Source of the DNA: Candidatus Melainabacteria bacterium
GTDB lineage: Bacteria > Cyanobacteriota > Vampirovibrionia > Obscuribacterales > Obscuribacteraceae
DNA length: 64,000 nucleotides
Direction of reading: 5' to 3'
NCBI GenBank assembly: GCA_027451745.1
Contig: DAIDIP010000001.1
Span: 62,001-126,000 of the forward strand
Both the position numbers and the translations under genes were made by a program. This document shows, piece by piece, positions 8,842-17,121 of the stretch. The notes beneath the pieces are model-generated. The model saw only the letters and a program-made list of their open reading frames with translations, did no database searches and was not told the DNA's origin. Positions within the stretch are counted from its first letter, which is position 1. Every line of letters begins with the position of its first letter.

Positions 8842-9542
8842 TTTTTCTCCTCTTTTATTAGCCTTTCAGACCAGTCAAAATTCTTGATGTAAACGCCCAT
8901 CGGGTTGCGTAGTAAAGCAGCTTCTTTAGTAGGTAGATCGATAACGGTAGTCAGATTGGCCTGATACTCCGTATTACTGAGCATTTCTCCTTTACTTGAA
9001 TGTATTGTTTCCTTCCACTGCACACCCCATGTAGTATCGGTAATTGGTATTACAGAGCCAATCTGCACGCTCACACCTTCAGACTTTGCGCGTTCAAATG
9101 GATCATGATTGGCCAAGTATTCGTTTAAATGGATAAATGCGGGATCTGTTCGACGCAGCATTGAATATACGTATTCGATGTTGACTTGCTCCGCACCAGC
9201 ATCTTGATATACACTTCTGACGTTTTCGATCCAGCGTGCTAGTTGAGCTCGAATTACACGAGTATCCGGCTTGGCTGCCACATCTGCTCGTTGTACCCCT
9301 ATCGCATAGCCAAGTTTGTCAACTGCAACCACGTATGGCACAAGCTTGCTTTGGGAGCTTACATAACATAACCCGCCACTACAAATTATTGAAATCAAGC
9401 CCATAACAAAGAAGCCCAACTTCCAGGCATGTTCACGAGCAATGTACTCCCCGTAACGCTCGTTCCATTCACGACGAGCCTCAAGATAGGTACTCGTTTT
9501 ATCCACATCAGATGCTTCCTGATTTTGCCAAATCTTATTCAT
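8838..9542 (-). CDS. trbF: TrbF/VirB8 inner-membrane protein
   Basis: The 234-residue protein has a cytoplasmic head (REWNERYGEYIAREHAWK), one membrane span near residues 43-62 and a periplasmic VirB8 domain with LVPYVVAVDKLG, DTRVIRAQLARWIENVRSV and TWGVQWKE. VirB8 nucleates assembly of the channel. Length and motif order match TrbF. It lies 24 bases after trbL. Confidence 0.94.
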   Translation of the reverse strand: MNKIWQNQEASDVDKTSTYLEARREWNERYGEYIAREHAWKLGFFVMGLISIICSGGLCYVSSQSKLVPYVVAVDKLGYAIGVQRADVAAKPDTRVIRAQLARWIENVRSVYQDAGAEQVNIEYVYSMLRRTDPAFIHLNEYLANHDPFERAKSEGVSVQIGSVIPITDTTWGVQWKETIHSSKGEMLSNTEYQANLTTVIDLPTKEAALLRNPMGVYIKNFDWSERLIKEEKK

Positions 9543-9566
9543 TCTTTAGCCCTGTTTCCTTAAGTT

Positions 9567-10931
9567 TCACTGGTCGTCCAGTGCATAGATTCGATTACCA
9601 GTCGTGTCACTTGTATCATCGTTACTCGACGAAGCAGCTGGCTTTCCCATGCCTTGCCCCTCACGAAGCTCTTTAAGTCGGGCTGCTTCCTGTTTTGTCG
9701 AATGGCCTATTTGCGCACCAAAGTTGCCGTGTCGGACCTCTCCTCTGAATCGCTGTCCTAGATGGCCGCTTATATGAGCAGCCGTTCCTTTAATTGCTTC
9801 GCCTGTTAAAGCCGCAAAATGAGAGCGGCTGGAACCGGGCTGATAATTTGAATCGGATTTTAGCTTTTCAGATGCAAGCTGGTATCCACCATGCGCCAGA
9901 AGCGCCGCACCAGTTACCGAGCTGGCACCACCAGATGCTAGTGCGGCCGAAGCCCCAGCCATAGCTCCAATAGCTTCAGAAACCATGCCGCTCAAAGCGC
10001 CTCCTGTTGCTAATGATGAACCATTTATGACGGCTTGAACCATTTCAGGAATTGCTTTTGTAATGGCTAAAAATACTATTGACGCAGTGGCGATCATCAA
10101 AACATCATCTACGCCAAAATTACCAGCCTGCATTTGCGTGGCCCAGTCCTGCAATATCGACTGACCTAGACCAATAACAAGTTGCACCATGAAGAGCTTA
10201 GCGCCTACTGAGACCGCATAACGAATGATGTTGATGGCGAACTGATTGGTCCACTGTGAACCACCAAACCCCATCAAAATGACACCAGAGGAAATTACAA
10301 AATAGCTTTCGACCAAGGCCATGATTAGCACTGCTGTCATCAATGCAAAAGCAATCAAGATCACAATAGCGGCTAGTGCAATAAGTACGCTGTCGCCAGG
10401 GTTCCAAAGACTCATCGATGCCACTACCTGCTGAAGAATTTGCCACCCGGCATCCAATACATTTGAGGGGGCAATACCACCTGTTCCACCAGCAGCTGCA
10501 ACGGCTGCACTTCCTGCCTGCCTGAAGCTATCAACAATTGCTTGTGACCAAAGTGAAGAATTGAGTAGTAGCGTCAGAAAAAATCCTATATACATGATTC
10601 TATTGAGAAGTTCGGCCAAGAACTCGCTGAGATCAGCCCCTTTAATCGCTAACTTAATTACACTCCAAGTAAATTCAATACCTGCAAGACACCAGAAAAG
10701 GTTTAGCGCAAAATTACGCAATGTTCCTTCCCATGCGCTTGTTTTCGACTGGTATGTGTCTACGACGCTGTCAAGAAAGTTATTCGTCGGCAGCGCTTGT
10801 GATTCTGGAGCGATAATGAATAAAGCAAGCAATCCTGATAAGCAACAGACACTCCCAAAGAAAGTTAGCAATCGTTTTGTTCTTTTATTCGCAGTAGATT
10901 TCATATCAAGACCCGCTTTGAATGGCTCCAT
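9567..10931 (-). CDS. trbL: TrbL/VirB6 polytopic membrane protein
   Basis: The protein of about 454 residues has a signal-like first helix, five or more later membrane spans and an Ala/Gly-rich cytoplasmic tail, as in TrbL. Hallmarks are LDSVVDTYQSKTSAWEGTL and FWCLAGIEFTWSVIKLAI, followed by GFFLTLLLNSSLW. VirB6/TrbL conducts DNA across the inner membrane. The ATG at 10931 follows AGAGG by 9 bases; a second ATG at 10904 after GCGGG is also possible. Confidence 0.93.
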   Translation of the reverse strand: MEPFKAGLDMKSTANKRTKRLLTFFGSVCCLSGLLALFIIAPESQALPTNNFLDSVVDTYQSKTSAWEGTLRNFALNLFWCLAGIEFTWSVIKLAIKGADLSEFLAELLNRIMYIGFFLTLLLNSSLWSQAIVDSFRQAGSAAVAAAGGTGGIAPSNVLDAGWQILQQVVASMSLWNPGDSVLIALAAIVILIAFALMTAVLIMALVESYFVISSGVILMGFGGSQWTNQFAINIIRYAVSVGAKLFMVQLVIGLGQSILQDWATQMQAGNFGVDDVLMIATASIVFLAITKAIPEMVQAVINGSSLATGGALSGMVSEAIGAMAGASAALASGGASSVTGAALLAHGGYQLASEKLKSDSNYQPGSSRSHFAALTGEAIKGTAAHISGHLGQRFRGEVRHGNFGAQIGHSTKQEAARLKELREGQGMGKPAASSSNDDTSDTTGNRIYALDDQ

Positions 10932-10947
10932 ATACAATTACCTCTAT

Positions 10948-11673
10948 CTAAAAGTTTTTCCCATCTGTATCTGGGGTATTTTTCCAATTGGTATACAGAT
11001 TGACCCTATTGGCTTCACGCGCTGCTTCTTTGTCTTGTTGCATGGCAAGATAATCAGCCTGCATTTGAAGCTGCATCATCATGAGTTGCTGAAGCTTTTG
11101 TATTTGGGCAACGTTTTGAGCAGCAATCATGTTGGCGACTTGTAAGGCTTGCATGCGTCCCTGAGTCGAGCTAGCCATTCCTTGAAGTTGTTGCATCAAG
11201 TCTTGGTCCTTACTCAATTGAGAAGCCTGTAGCCCCAGACCCTTTACTGCATTGAGAGTATTATTATTGCCTTCCTGCGACCACTCAGTGTATTTGTTGT
11301 TCCAGTCGGTCGCTGTCATTTTTTCAGCAAGATATGAACTGTACGTACCGTATCTGGTGGCAAATTGCTGATCGAGATTGCCGGCGGTAAAGGCCAGAGA
11401 CTGACTTTGGCTAAACAATGACTTGAGTTGATAAAAGTCCTGGACGGCTGTTCCCCAGATCTGATTTGGTACAGTGGCCGTGTTGAGAACCATATTCTCA
11501 AGCTCGCTCACTTCATTTTGAAGTTGCTTGGCCTCGTTGGCTAGTTGCTGCACCAAGGTCACTTTGTTGGCTAACTGTGTTAGTTCTGTAGCCCATTGAG
11601 CCGATGCTTCCTGATAGCTACAGATTGATATAGCAATGGTTAAAGCGCTAACCAGACGATAAAAGCGATTCAT
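10948..11673 (-). CDS. trbJ: TrbJ/VirB5 pilus-associated protein
   Basis: The 241-residue protein has a signal peptide ending at about Ala25 and a coiled-coil, Gln-rich body (QLANEAKQLQNEVSELENM, then LQQLMMMQLQMQADYLAMQQ). This is the VirB5/TrbJ pattern: a minor pilus-tip component needed for mating-pair formation. The start overlaps the end of trbE by 26 bases. A TrbK entry-exclusion gene, usual between trbJ and trbL, is absent. Confidence 0.92.
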   Translation of the reverse strand: MNRFYRLVSALTIAISICSYQEASAQWATELTQLANKVTLVQQLANEAKQLQNEVSELENMVLNTATVPNQIWGTAVQDFYQLKSLFSQSQSLAFTAGNLDQQFATRYGTYSSYLAEKMTATDWNNKYTEWSQEGNNNTLNAVKGLGLQASQLSKDQDLMQQLQGMASSTQGRMQALQVANMIAAQNVAQIQKLQQLMMMQLQMQADYLAMQQDKEAAREANRVNLYTNWKNTPDTDGKNF

Positions 11674-14146
11674 ACGCGATTCTCCTTTCTTTGAGCCACT
11701 CGTATGGCCATGCGTCGCCTTTGGTCGATTTCAGCTCGCGCAAGTGAGCTAAAGTAGCCTTGTCCGACACGGCAACGAAAGACAAGGCTATTGGCCCTAA
11801 TCCCAAATCAAACAGGCGTCTTCCCTCTGGTGAAACATAATAGTAGTGCCGTTTCTTGATAGCGGTTTCCAGGATATGAATCTGGGCCTCGTTCATGCCC
11901 ATTACCGTATAAAGATCCTTTGGTCCCAGATGATTCTCTGTACCGCCCTTATTTGCTTCCTCATTCGGCAGGAGGATTTTAGTTGGGCACGACTCGATAA
12001 GGACATCGAAGATACCTGACTTAACAGCGTCAGATAGACTTTGGGTGGCCAGAACGACTGCGCAATTCGCTTTACGCATAACTTTGAGCCATTCACGGAT
12101 CTTTTCTCGGAAAACTGCGTGACCTAGCATCACCCAAGCCTCGTCAAGGACTAACAATGCTGGTTGGCCCTTAAGCGACTTCTCAAAGCGTCGGAAAAGG
12201 TACAAAAGAACTGGAATGGCAGCTTTATCGCCTAAGGCTAATAGCTCTTCAATCTCCAGGACAGTAAATGTGTCATGTTGCAGCCCATCGTTATGACTAT
12301 CAAGCAGGCGTCCTAAGGAGCCAGCTACGGTGTAATAATTCAACGCATCTCGCAGAGCTTTATCTTGTACAGTTGTTGTAAATTCACTCAGTGAACGATA
12401 TTCTGACGTACTTGCATCACGTTGAAGAATCATTGCTCGGTGAATTTCTTGCCGCTGGCCCGGTGTAGGTCGTTGGCCCGACTGGAGTTCGTAGCAATTG
12501 GCAATCCACTCTTCAGCCCAGATCAGGTCTGAATCGCTATCCAATACAGACAGAGGCGCGAAGTTAGGTGTTACATCGGAAGCAATATCATAATGACGGC
12601 CGCCAGCAGCATTAGCCAAAGCCCATAATGAATTGCCTTTATCAAAGGCAAAGATGCTGGCGCCCGGATAGCGCCTAAATTGGGCAATAATTGTTGCCAA
12701 CAGAGTAGATTTACCAGCCCCGGTTGGACCGAAAATCAGCGTGTGGCCCACATCACCGACGTGCAGATTTAAACGAAATGGAGTCGAGCCAGAGGTGGCA
12801 CCGTACAACAGAGGGGGTGAATTAGCTGGATATAGAGGACATGGGCTCGATTCATGACCAGGCCAGACCGTCGACAATGGCAACATATCCGCTAGATTCT
12901 GAGTGTGAATAAGGCTGCGGCGCACGTTTGGGTATATGTGGCCAGGTAAGGTTCCTAACCACGCCTCTAGGGTGTTAATCGTCTCAATCCGACAAGTAAA
13001 TCCTTCCCGTTCTACTTCACGCACTACACGTCGCGCATTTTCAATTAGTTGCTTCTTCTCTGTCCCCATCAGCACAATTACACTTGTATAGTAGCCGAAC
13101 GCGACCAGTCCAGCATTTGAATCATTAATAGCTGCTTCCATCTCTTTGGCCATTAAGAGAGAATCTTCGTTGATCATTCCCCCATTTATCTTGAAGACTT
13201 GTGCGAGAAATCCACGTTGTTTTTGGCGCCACTTTCGACGTTTTTTCGTCAGCTCATTAACGCTTTCATGTTGATCAAGCATAATCATGCGATTCGACCA
13301 GCGATAGGCAATAGGCAGATGCTCCAATATTTCTAAAATATTGGGATATGACTGAGAAGGAAATCCTTCCAAAGACACGCAGCAAATGAAGTTTTCACCA
13401 ATCTTTGGCATATCACCCACCCAGAGTTCTTGCCCGCAAATATATTCATCTGCATACATCGCAATGGGAGGAATATTTATGGGATGAGACAATCCGGTGC
13501 ACGCGAAGTGGAGATAATTAACGAGCTCGTCTCGTAGATCCGATTTCTCGAATCGATTGAGATGTTCGTAGCTGCCCATCTTTTGTAGCGTCACAATCCC
13601 GTTTAGTGAGTCTGCTAACTCTTCTAATGTCTTATCAAAGTAGGCCAGATGTTGATTTGCCAGCGATTCAACGTTGGTAGTATTGACGTCATACATAAGA
13701 TTAGCCATTTTAGAGTGACGGCTTAGGGGCGGTCTGTAAGCCAATGTCAGGACATAGTAAGTCTCGAAATGATTCCCTTCTGCAAGAAACTTTTTTCGAT
13801 TTTCAGTTTCAATCAGTCGCGTAATGGGATCAGGAAAGTGAGATAAGTGCTCGGCGGGATATTCAGACGAAGGCACCCGAACGGCATCGTGTGAGATTGT
13901 CCAATGATTATCCAGCCGGGCAAGCGCGGTGTTCACACGTGCGGTATTGTAGTTTCGCTCTGACTCTGTTGAACTGGCTGTATCTTTGCAGCTATAGAAA
14001 AAGCCTCCAATGATCTGGCCATCTTTGCAAAGAACTCTGCCGTCACTGATCAGCGCAGCCCAGTTCAATAGGTCTGCAACTCCTTTGGATTTATTTCGAT
14101 AAACTTTCAAAGCGTGCATAGTGTTTTGTCCCGTTAATCGCGCCAA
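11648..14146 (-). CDS. trbE: TrbE/VirB4 conjugation ATPase
   Basis: The 832-residue protein has the CagE/TrbE/VirB4 N-terminal domain and a C-terminal ATPase with Walker A GPTGAGKST near residue 475 and Walker B ALLVLDEAWVML near residue 665, followed by VVLATQSLSDA. VirB4 energises pilus biogenesis and substrate transfer. It overlaps trbD by 13 bases and trbJ by 26 bases, showing a compact operon. The length is normal and no breaks are seen. Confidence 0.96.
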   Translation of the reverse strand: MARLTGQNTMHALKVYRNKSKGVADLLNWAALISDGRVLCKDGQIIGGFFYSCKDTASSTESERNYNTARVNTALARLDNHWTISHDAVRVPSSEYPAEHLSHFPDPITRLIETENRKKFLAEGNHFETYYVLTLAYRPPLSRHSKMANLMYDVNTTNVESLANQHLAYFDKTLEELADSLNGIVTLQKMGSYEHLNRFEKSDLRDELVNYLHFACTGLSHPINIPPIAMYADEYICGQELWVGDMPKIGENFICCVSLEGFPSQSYPNILEILEHLPIAYRWSNRMIMLDQHESVNELTKKRRKWRQKQRGFLAQVFKINGGMINEDSLLMAKEMEAAINDSNAGLVAFGYYTSVIVLMGTEKKQLIENARRVVREVEREGFTCRIETINTLEAWLGTLPGHIYPNVRRSLIHTQNLADMLPLSTVWPGHESSPCPLYPANSPPLLYGATSGSTPFRLNLHVGDVGHTLIFGPTGAGKSTLLATIIAQFRRYPGASIFAFDKGNSLWALANAAGGRHYDIASDVTPNFAPLSVLDSDSDLIWAEEWIANCYELQSGQRPTPGQRQEIHRAMILQRDASTSEYRSLSEFTTTVQDKALRDALNYYTVAGSLGRLLDSHNDGLQHDTFTVLEIEELLALGDKAAIPVLLYLFRRFEKSLKGQPALLVLDEAWVMLGHAVFREKIREWLKVMRKANCAVVLATQSLSDAVKSGIFDVLIESCPTKILLPNEEANKGGTENHLGPKDLYTVMGMNEAQIHILETAIKKRHYYYVSPEGRRLFDLGLGPIALSFVAVSDKATLAHLRELKSTKGDAWPYEWLKERRIAYESLLSSG

Positions 14147-14418
14147 GGTGTGGACCGCGGTGTATAGTAGCTTTCATACTTCAGATGGCGTAGATAGACA
14201 CTTACTAAATACGGGTCAATCTTTGCCATCATGCGAAAAATGCCTATGCCTAGGCACCAAATCGATAATCCAATAATGGTGGCAGGCCAGTTTTGCGAAC
14301 TGATAACCATTCCTGCACAAAGAATGCCAGTGGACATGACTAGTTCACGCTCTCCGCCAAGAAAAAGATTCGGACGGTGCAAGGCTCTATAGAAAGGTGT
14401 ATATCGCAGATCGCTCAT
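14134..14418 (-). CDS. trbD: TrbD/VirB3 membrane protein
   Basis: The 94-residue protein has the conserved start YTPFYRALHRPNLFLGGERE and two adjacent membrane helices, then an amphipathic tail (DPYLVSVYLRHLKY). This is the TrbD/VirB3 pattern: a small inner-membrane protein that works with VirB4. Gene order trbC-trbD-trbE agrees. Confidence 0.93.
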   Translation of the reverse strand: MSDLRYTPFYRALHRPNLFLGGERELVMSTGILCAGMVISSQNWPATIIGLSIWCLGIGIFRMMAKIDPYLVSVYLRHLKYESYYTPRSTPWRD

Positions 14419-14421
14419 GTC

Positions 14422-14766
14422 CTAAATTACCGCTCCATTTGCATTAAACAATGTAGTCATCAAGTTCGTTGCGAAGATGATTAATGAGATCACAAGGACT
14501 AAGAGAATTCCCTTCCGCAAAAACTCGTTGATCTCACCGCCCCACACCAAGGTACCTCCACAGCCTATTAAGGCCAGTAGTGAAATCGCATAGGCCACTG
14601 GACCTTGAATGCTGCGGGTTATTGTTTGTAATGGCGCTTCCCACGGAAGTCCCGCACCAGCATTTGCAGCTTGCACTTGTTCAGCCAAAATCAGGCAGAT
14701 TGCCAGAGCACTCAAGACCGATCGAGCGGCCATCGCATATTGATAATATTGATATTTGTCTCTCAT
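14422..14766 (-). CDS. trbC: TrbC/VirB2 pilin precursor
   Basis: The protein of about 114 residues has a long leader ending near AEQVQAANA and two membrane helices (VAYAISLLALIGCGGTLVWG and LLVLVISLIIFATNLM), the prepilin architecture of TrbC. It would be trimmed, and perhaps cyclised, by the TraF peptidase at 3571-4134. ATG at 14766 was chosen because AAGGAAAG precedes it; a TTG at 14784 overlapping trbB is possible. Confidence 0.92.
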   Translation of the reverse strand: MRDKYQYYQYAMAARSVLSALAICLILAEQVQAANAGAGLPWEAPLQTITRSIQGPVAYAISLLALIGCGGTLVWGGEINEFLRKGILLVLVISLIIFATNLMTTLFNANGAVI

Positions 14767-14780
14767 TATTTCTTTCCTTG

Positions 14781-15746
14781 TCAAATAAGTACGTAATCCC
14801 CGTCCTGAAACCCTCTAACCGTGAGTATTTCATCGATCTTTCTTCCTTCAGGTGTTTTTATAATCGAAACAATCACGTTAACTGCTTCTGCGATGAGTCT
14901 TTGCATGGGATTCGCAGAAGTCTCAGCGATTAATTGCTCAAGGCGAATTAAGCCGGCTCTAGCACCGTTGGCATGTACGGTTGCAGCACCACCAGGATGT
15001 CCGGTGTTCCAGGCTTTCAGTAGTGCCAGTGCTTCTGGTCCACGCACTTCGCCCACCAGAATGCGATCGGGCCTCAGTCGCATGGTTGCTTTGAGCAGGC
15101 GCAGCATGTCTACTGTATCGGTGGCATGAAGCAGATTTACATTTTTTGCTGAACACTGAATCTCGGCAGTGTCTTCAATAATAATGAGCCTGTGATAAGG
15201 AGTGAGCCGCTCTATAGCCTCAATTATGGCATTAGTAAAAGTGGTCTTTCCGGTTCCCGTTCCTCCTACGACTAATATATTTTGACGGTTTAATACAGCG
15301 GTCTCGATGAATTGCTTTTGGTGCTCAGTCATGATTCTGGCACTAACGTATTCAGCCAGAGTAAAAATTTTTGATGCCTTCAGGCGGATAGTAAAGATTG
15401 GAGCAGAAACAGCCGGTGGGATGAGCGCTTCGAAACGTTCGCCATTAAGTGGCAGCTCGCCTTCAAAAATAGGATTTTCCCGAGTCACTATTTCCTTGTG
15501 ATATGCGGCAACACTGCATATCACAGATTCTGCTTGAGAGGGTAGCATAGTCCCAATGCATTCCATCCCGGCACTAAGACGCTCAATCCACAAAGTTCCA
15601 TCTGCATTAAGCATTATTTCCACAACCCCAGGTTCTTCTAAGCACCTGCAAATTCTAATGCCTAGAACACGGCGAATTTTTTCCACTAGGCGGAATGCTG
15701 GTTCTAAGGAAGAGATATGTGCTGCAACATCGGAGGTTCTTGGCAT
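14781..15746 (-). CDS. trbB: TrbB/VirB11 secretion ATPase
   Basis: The protein of about 321 residues is a VirB11-family hexameric ATPase with Walker A GGTGTGKTTF near residue 160, an Asp box (LIIIEDTAEIQ) and Walker B-like RPDRILVGEVRGPEA, then GHPGGAATVHAN. It is the first gene of the trb operon. ATG at 15746 is preferred; a TTG three codons upstream (15755) is possible, and neither has a good ribosome site. Confidence 0.94.
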   Translation of the reverse strand: MPRTSDVAAHISSLEPAFRLVEKIRRVLGIRICRCLEEPGVVEIMLNADGTLWIERLSAGMECIGTMLPSQAESVICSVAAYHKEIVTRENPIFEGELPLNGERFEALIPPAVSAPIFTIRLKASKIFTLAEYVSARIMTEHQKQFIETAVLNRQNILVVGGTGTGKTTFTNAIIEAIERLTPYHRLIIIEDTAEIQCSAKNVNLLHATDTVDMLRLLKATMRLRPDRILVGEVRGPEALALLKAWNTGHPGGAATVHANGARAGLIRLEQLIAETSANPMQRLIAEAVNVIVSIIKTPEGRKIDEILTVRGFQDGDYVLI

Positions 15747-15805
15747 AAGGGTCAATTACTATTAATAAGGAAGCCGAAACAATGAGTCCAAACTTGGAAA
15801 CAAGA

Positions 15806-15824
15806 CACGAGAGAATCTCACGTG
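15806..15824. promoter_or_regulatory. Imperfect 19-bp palindrome upstream of the trb operon
   Basis: The sequence cacgagagaatctcacgtg matches its own reverse complement at 16 of 19 positions. It lies about 60 bp upstream of trbB, between the transfer operon and the repeat at 15836, where a transfer repressor could bind. No regulator can be assigned. Confidence 0.35.
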
Positions 15825-15835
15825 GTGGTTCTTAG

Positions 15836-15907
15836 CATTAAACCAACAAGTTGAAACAAGAGATTCCAGCCATAGTTTCAACTGGGCTTTCAGAAATCAA
15901 TTCAGGT
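15836..15907 (+). repeat. 75-bp repeat, copy 1
   Basis: This copy shares the core aaccaacaa..tt..aacaagagattccag with copies 2 and 3 and contains a 9-bp inverted repeat, agttgaaac (15849-15857) and gtttcaact (15875-15883). It is the most diverged copy. Translated in one frame the three copies keep the pattern T/S-N-N/K..IP..xS...SE-I/M-D/N-S, so they may be remnants of a gene start. Confidence 0.55.
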
Positions 15908-16084
15908 TATCCTTACTTATATTGATGGAGGCCCCATAACCGACACCACGCGTGAAAGTGGCAACCACTATTACACTGCTTCCGATGTCTCCTCAGTCGG
16001 TATCGGCGCTATGTGCCCGTTTTACATACAAAAGGTCTGGGTGTGCTCTGCATACATTCTGCTACCAGACTTATTTGTGGGCAT

Positions 16085-16158
16085 ATATCTGAATCTATCT
16101 CTGAATCTTCGGTTGAATATAGTACTGGAATCTCATTTTGCTGGTTGTTGCTTAAATG
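16085..16158 (-). repeat. 75-bp repeat, copy 2 (inverted)
   Basis: Read on the minus strand this copy is very close to copy 3: both have catttaa.caacaac, gattccagt and gattcagagat.gattcag in the same spacing. It stands about 100 bp before the excisionase-like gene at 16261 and points away from it, just as copy 3 does relative to the gene at 21390-21629. Confidence 0.65.
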
Positions 16159-16260
16159 CTAGGAAGCTTTCCGAGAAATCTTACGTTGTGATTTCAACTG
16201 ATTGAGCGAGTTTTTCAAATGTTCGATACGCGCATAAGCGCATCGTAAAAGGAAGATCTT

Positions 16261-16494
16261 ATGAATCCAGTCTCCGCAGAAAATAGCCGCGCCGCTGCTA
16301 AGGAATTTTCCAAGTTTGAATCTGACCTGTTGAGCCGAAAACAAGCTGCAGCCTATCTTGGTGTTTCTGATATAACGCTCGCCATATGGTGTAGTACGCG
16401 TAGATACAACCTGCAAGTTTATAAGATTGGCAGGCTAGCGAAGTACAAGAAGTCAGATTTAGATGCGTTCATAGCGTCCGGTCTGCAAGCATAG
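16261..16494 (+). CDS. Excisionase-like helix-turn-helix protein (HTH_17), copy 1
   Basis: The 77-residue protein has the helix-turn-helix excisionase pattern: SRKQAAAYLGVSDITLAIW near residues 26-44, then YKIGRLAKYKKSDLDAFIAS. Small proteins of this type steer tyrosine recombinases towards excision or act as repressors. AAAGGAAG lies 5 bases before the ATG. The integrase at 17122 lies downstream on the same strand. A near-identical protein is encoded in the opposite direction at 21390-21629, so the pair brackets the integrase and defence genes. Confidence 0.85.
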   Translation: MNPVSAENSRAAAKEFSKFESDLLSRKQAAAYLGVSDITLAIWCSTRRYNLQVYKIGRLAKYKKSDLDAFIASGLQA

Positions 16495-16517
16495 CAAACG
16501 GTCAAGCAGCTGAGTTA

Positions 16518-16547
16518 AGGAGAGTGTCCCAGTGGATGCCCTCTCTT
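16518..16547 (+). terminator. Possible terminator after the excisionase-like gene
   Basis: The arms aggagag and ctctctt can form a 7-bp stem (one G-U pair) with a 16-base loop, followed by a few T residues. The large loop makes this weak. Confidence 0.3.
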
Positions 16548-16723
16548 TTGCTTTCTTCCGCAAACAAATACAAAGTGGCTACTATGTGAATAACTGTGAT
16601 AAAGCTTTTGCGCAACAATCGGCCCGTGGGTTCAGTTGATTCTTTTCTGACGGTAGCGCATTCGATACGACTCTATCTGCCTTGAATAGAAGATGTATAG
16701 AAGATGACTGATTTTACCTACCT

Positions 16724-16757
16724 AAAAAAACGGAGCGATTCTCATTGAGAACCGCTC
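16724..16757 (-). terminator. Intrinsic terminator of the tRNA-Val fragment
   Basis: On the minus strand GAGCGGTTCTC and GAGAATCGCTC pair over 11 bp (one G-U) around AAT and are followed by CCG and seven T residues. It lies 12 bases beyond the 3' end of the tRNA-like sequence at 16770, in the right orientation to be that tRNA gene's terminator. Confidence 0.8.
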
Positions 16758-16769
16758 ACTGTCAATATT

Positions 16770-16816
16770 TGGGCGGTATAGGATTCGAACCTATAACCCC
16801 CTCGGTGTAAACGATG
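16770..16816 (-). other. Attachment site: 3' half of a tRNA-Val(TAC) gene
   Basis: The minus strand reads as anticodon loop TTTACAC (anticodon TAC), stem CGAGG, a 5-base variable loop, T-arm ATAGG-TTCGAAT-CCTAT, acceptor strand ACCGCCC and discriminator A. No 5' half (a GGGCGGT strand and D-arm) is found on the 5' side, and the 5' anticodon stem already has a mismatch, so homology stops near the anticodon. A truncated tRNA 3' end beside a P4-type integrase is the classic att scar or carried attP of an integrating element. Confidence 0.85.
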
Positions 16817-16950
16817 TGCTGCAACGATTTTACTGGGTTTTCCGGGATTTTCGCTAATTTTCTCAACTTATCGCTATATTGCTGAAGAAGCGCACTGGTT
16901 ATGGCACACGTGTATCTCAGTCTTATTCTTGTTTTCTCTATATATTTTTC

Positions 16951-17084
16951 GGGAGTAGCATCCTAGTAGCATTTAAATTGGCCAGCCATCCTTAGCATGT
17001 TATCCTATCAAAGCCTGACCGGTTGTGACCTTTAGGTTTTGTATTTAACCACCTAATCGCTTGCCAAGCGCTTAGGGAGTAGCA
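16951..17084 (+). promoter_or_regulatory. Repeats in the integrase leader
   Basis: The 10-mer gggagtagca occurs at 16951-16960 and 17075-17084, with a partial copy (tagtagca) at 16964. Between them lies an 11-bp inverted repeat with one mismatch, cctaatcgctt (17052-17062) and aagcgcttagg (17066-17076). Direct repeats between att and int often are recombinase arm sites, and a dyad just before int may be its operator. Both roles are inferred. Confidence 0.45.
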
Positions 17085-17121
17085 GGTAATAGGGGCTAAA
17101 TAGGGGTGAAAGATCAGCGAA

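Noticed and set aside
14959-15156. Frames antisense or out of frame within trbB and other large genes
   Set aside because: All are shadows of long genes with strong family motifs.
16770-16816. Intact tRNA gene
   Set aside because: The acceptor 5' strand and D-arm are absent and the 5' anticodon stem already mismatches, so it is a 3' fragment.
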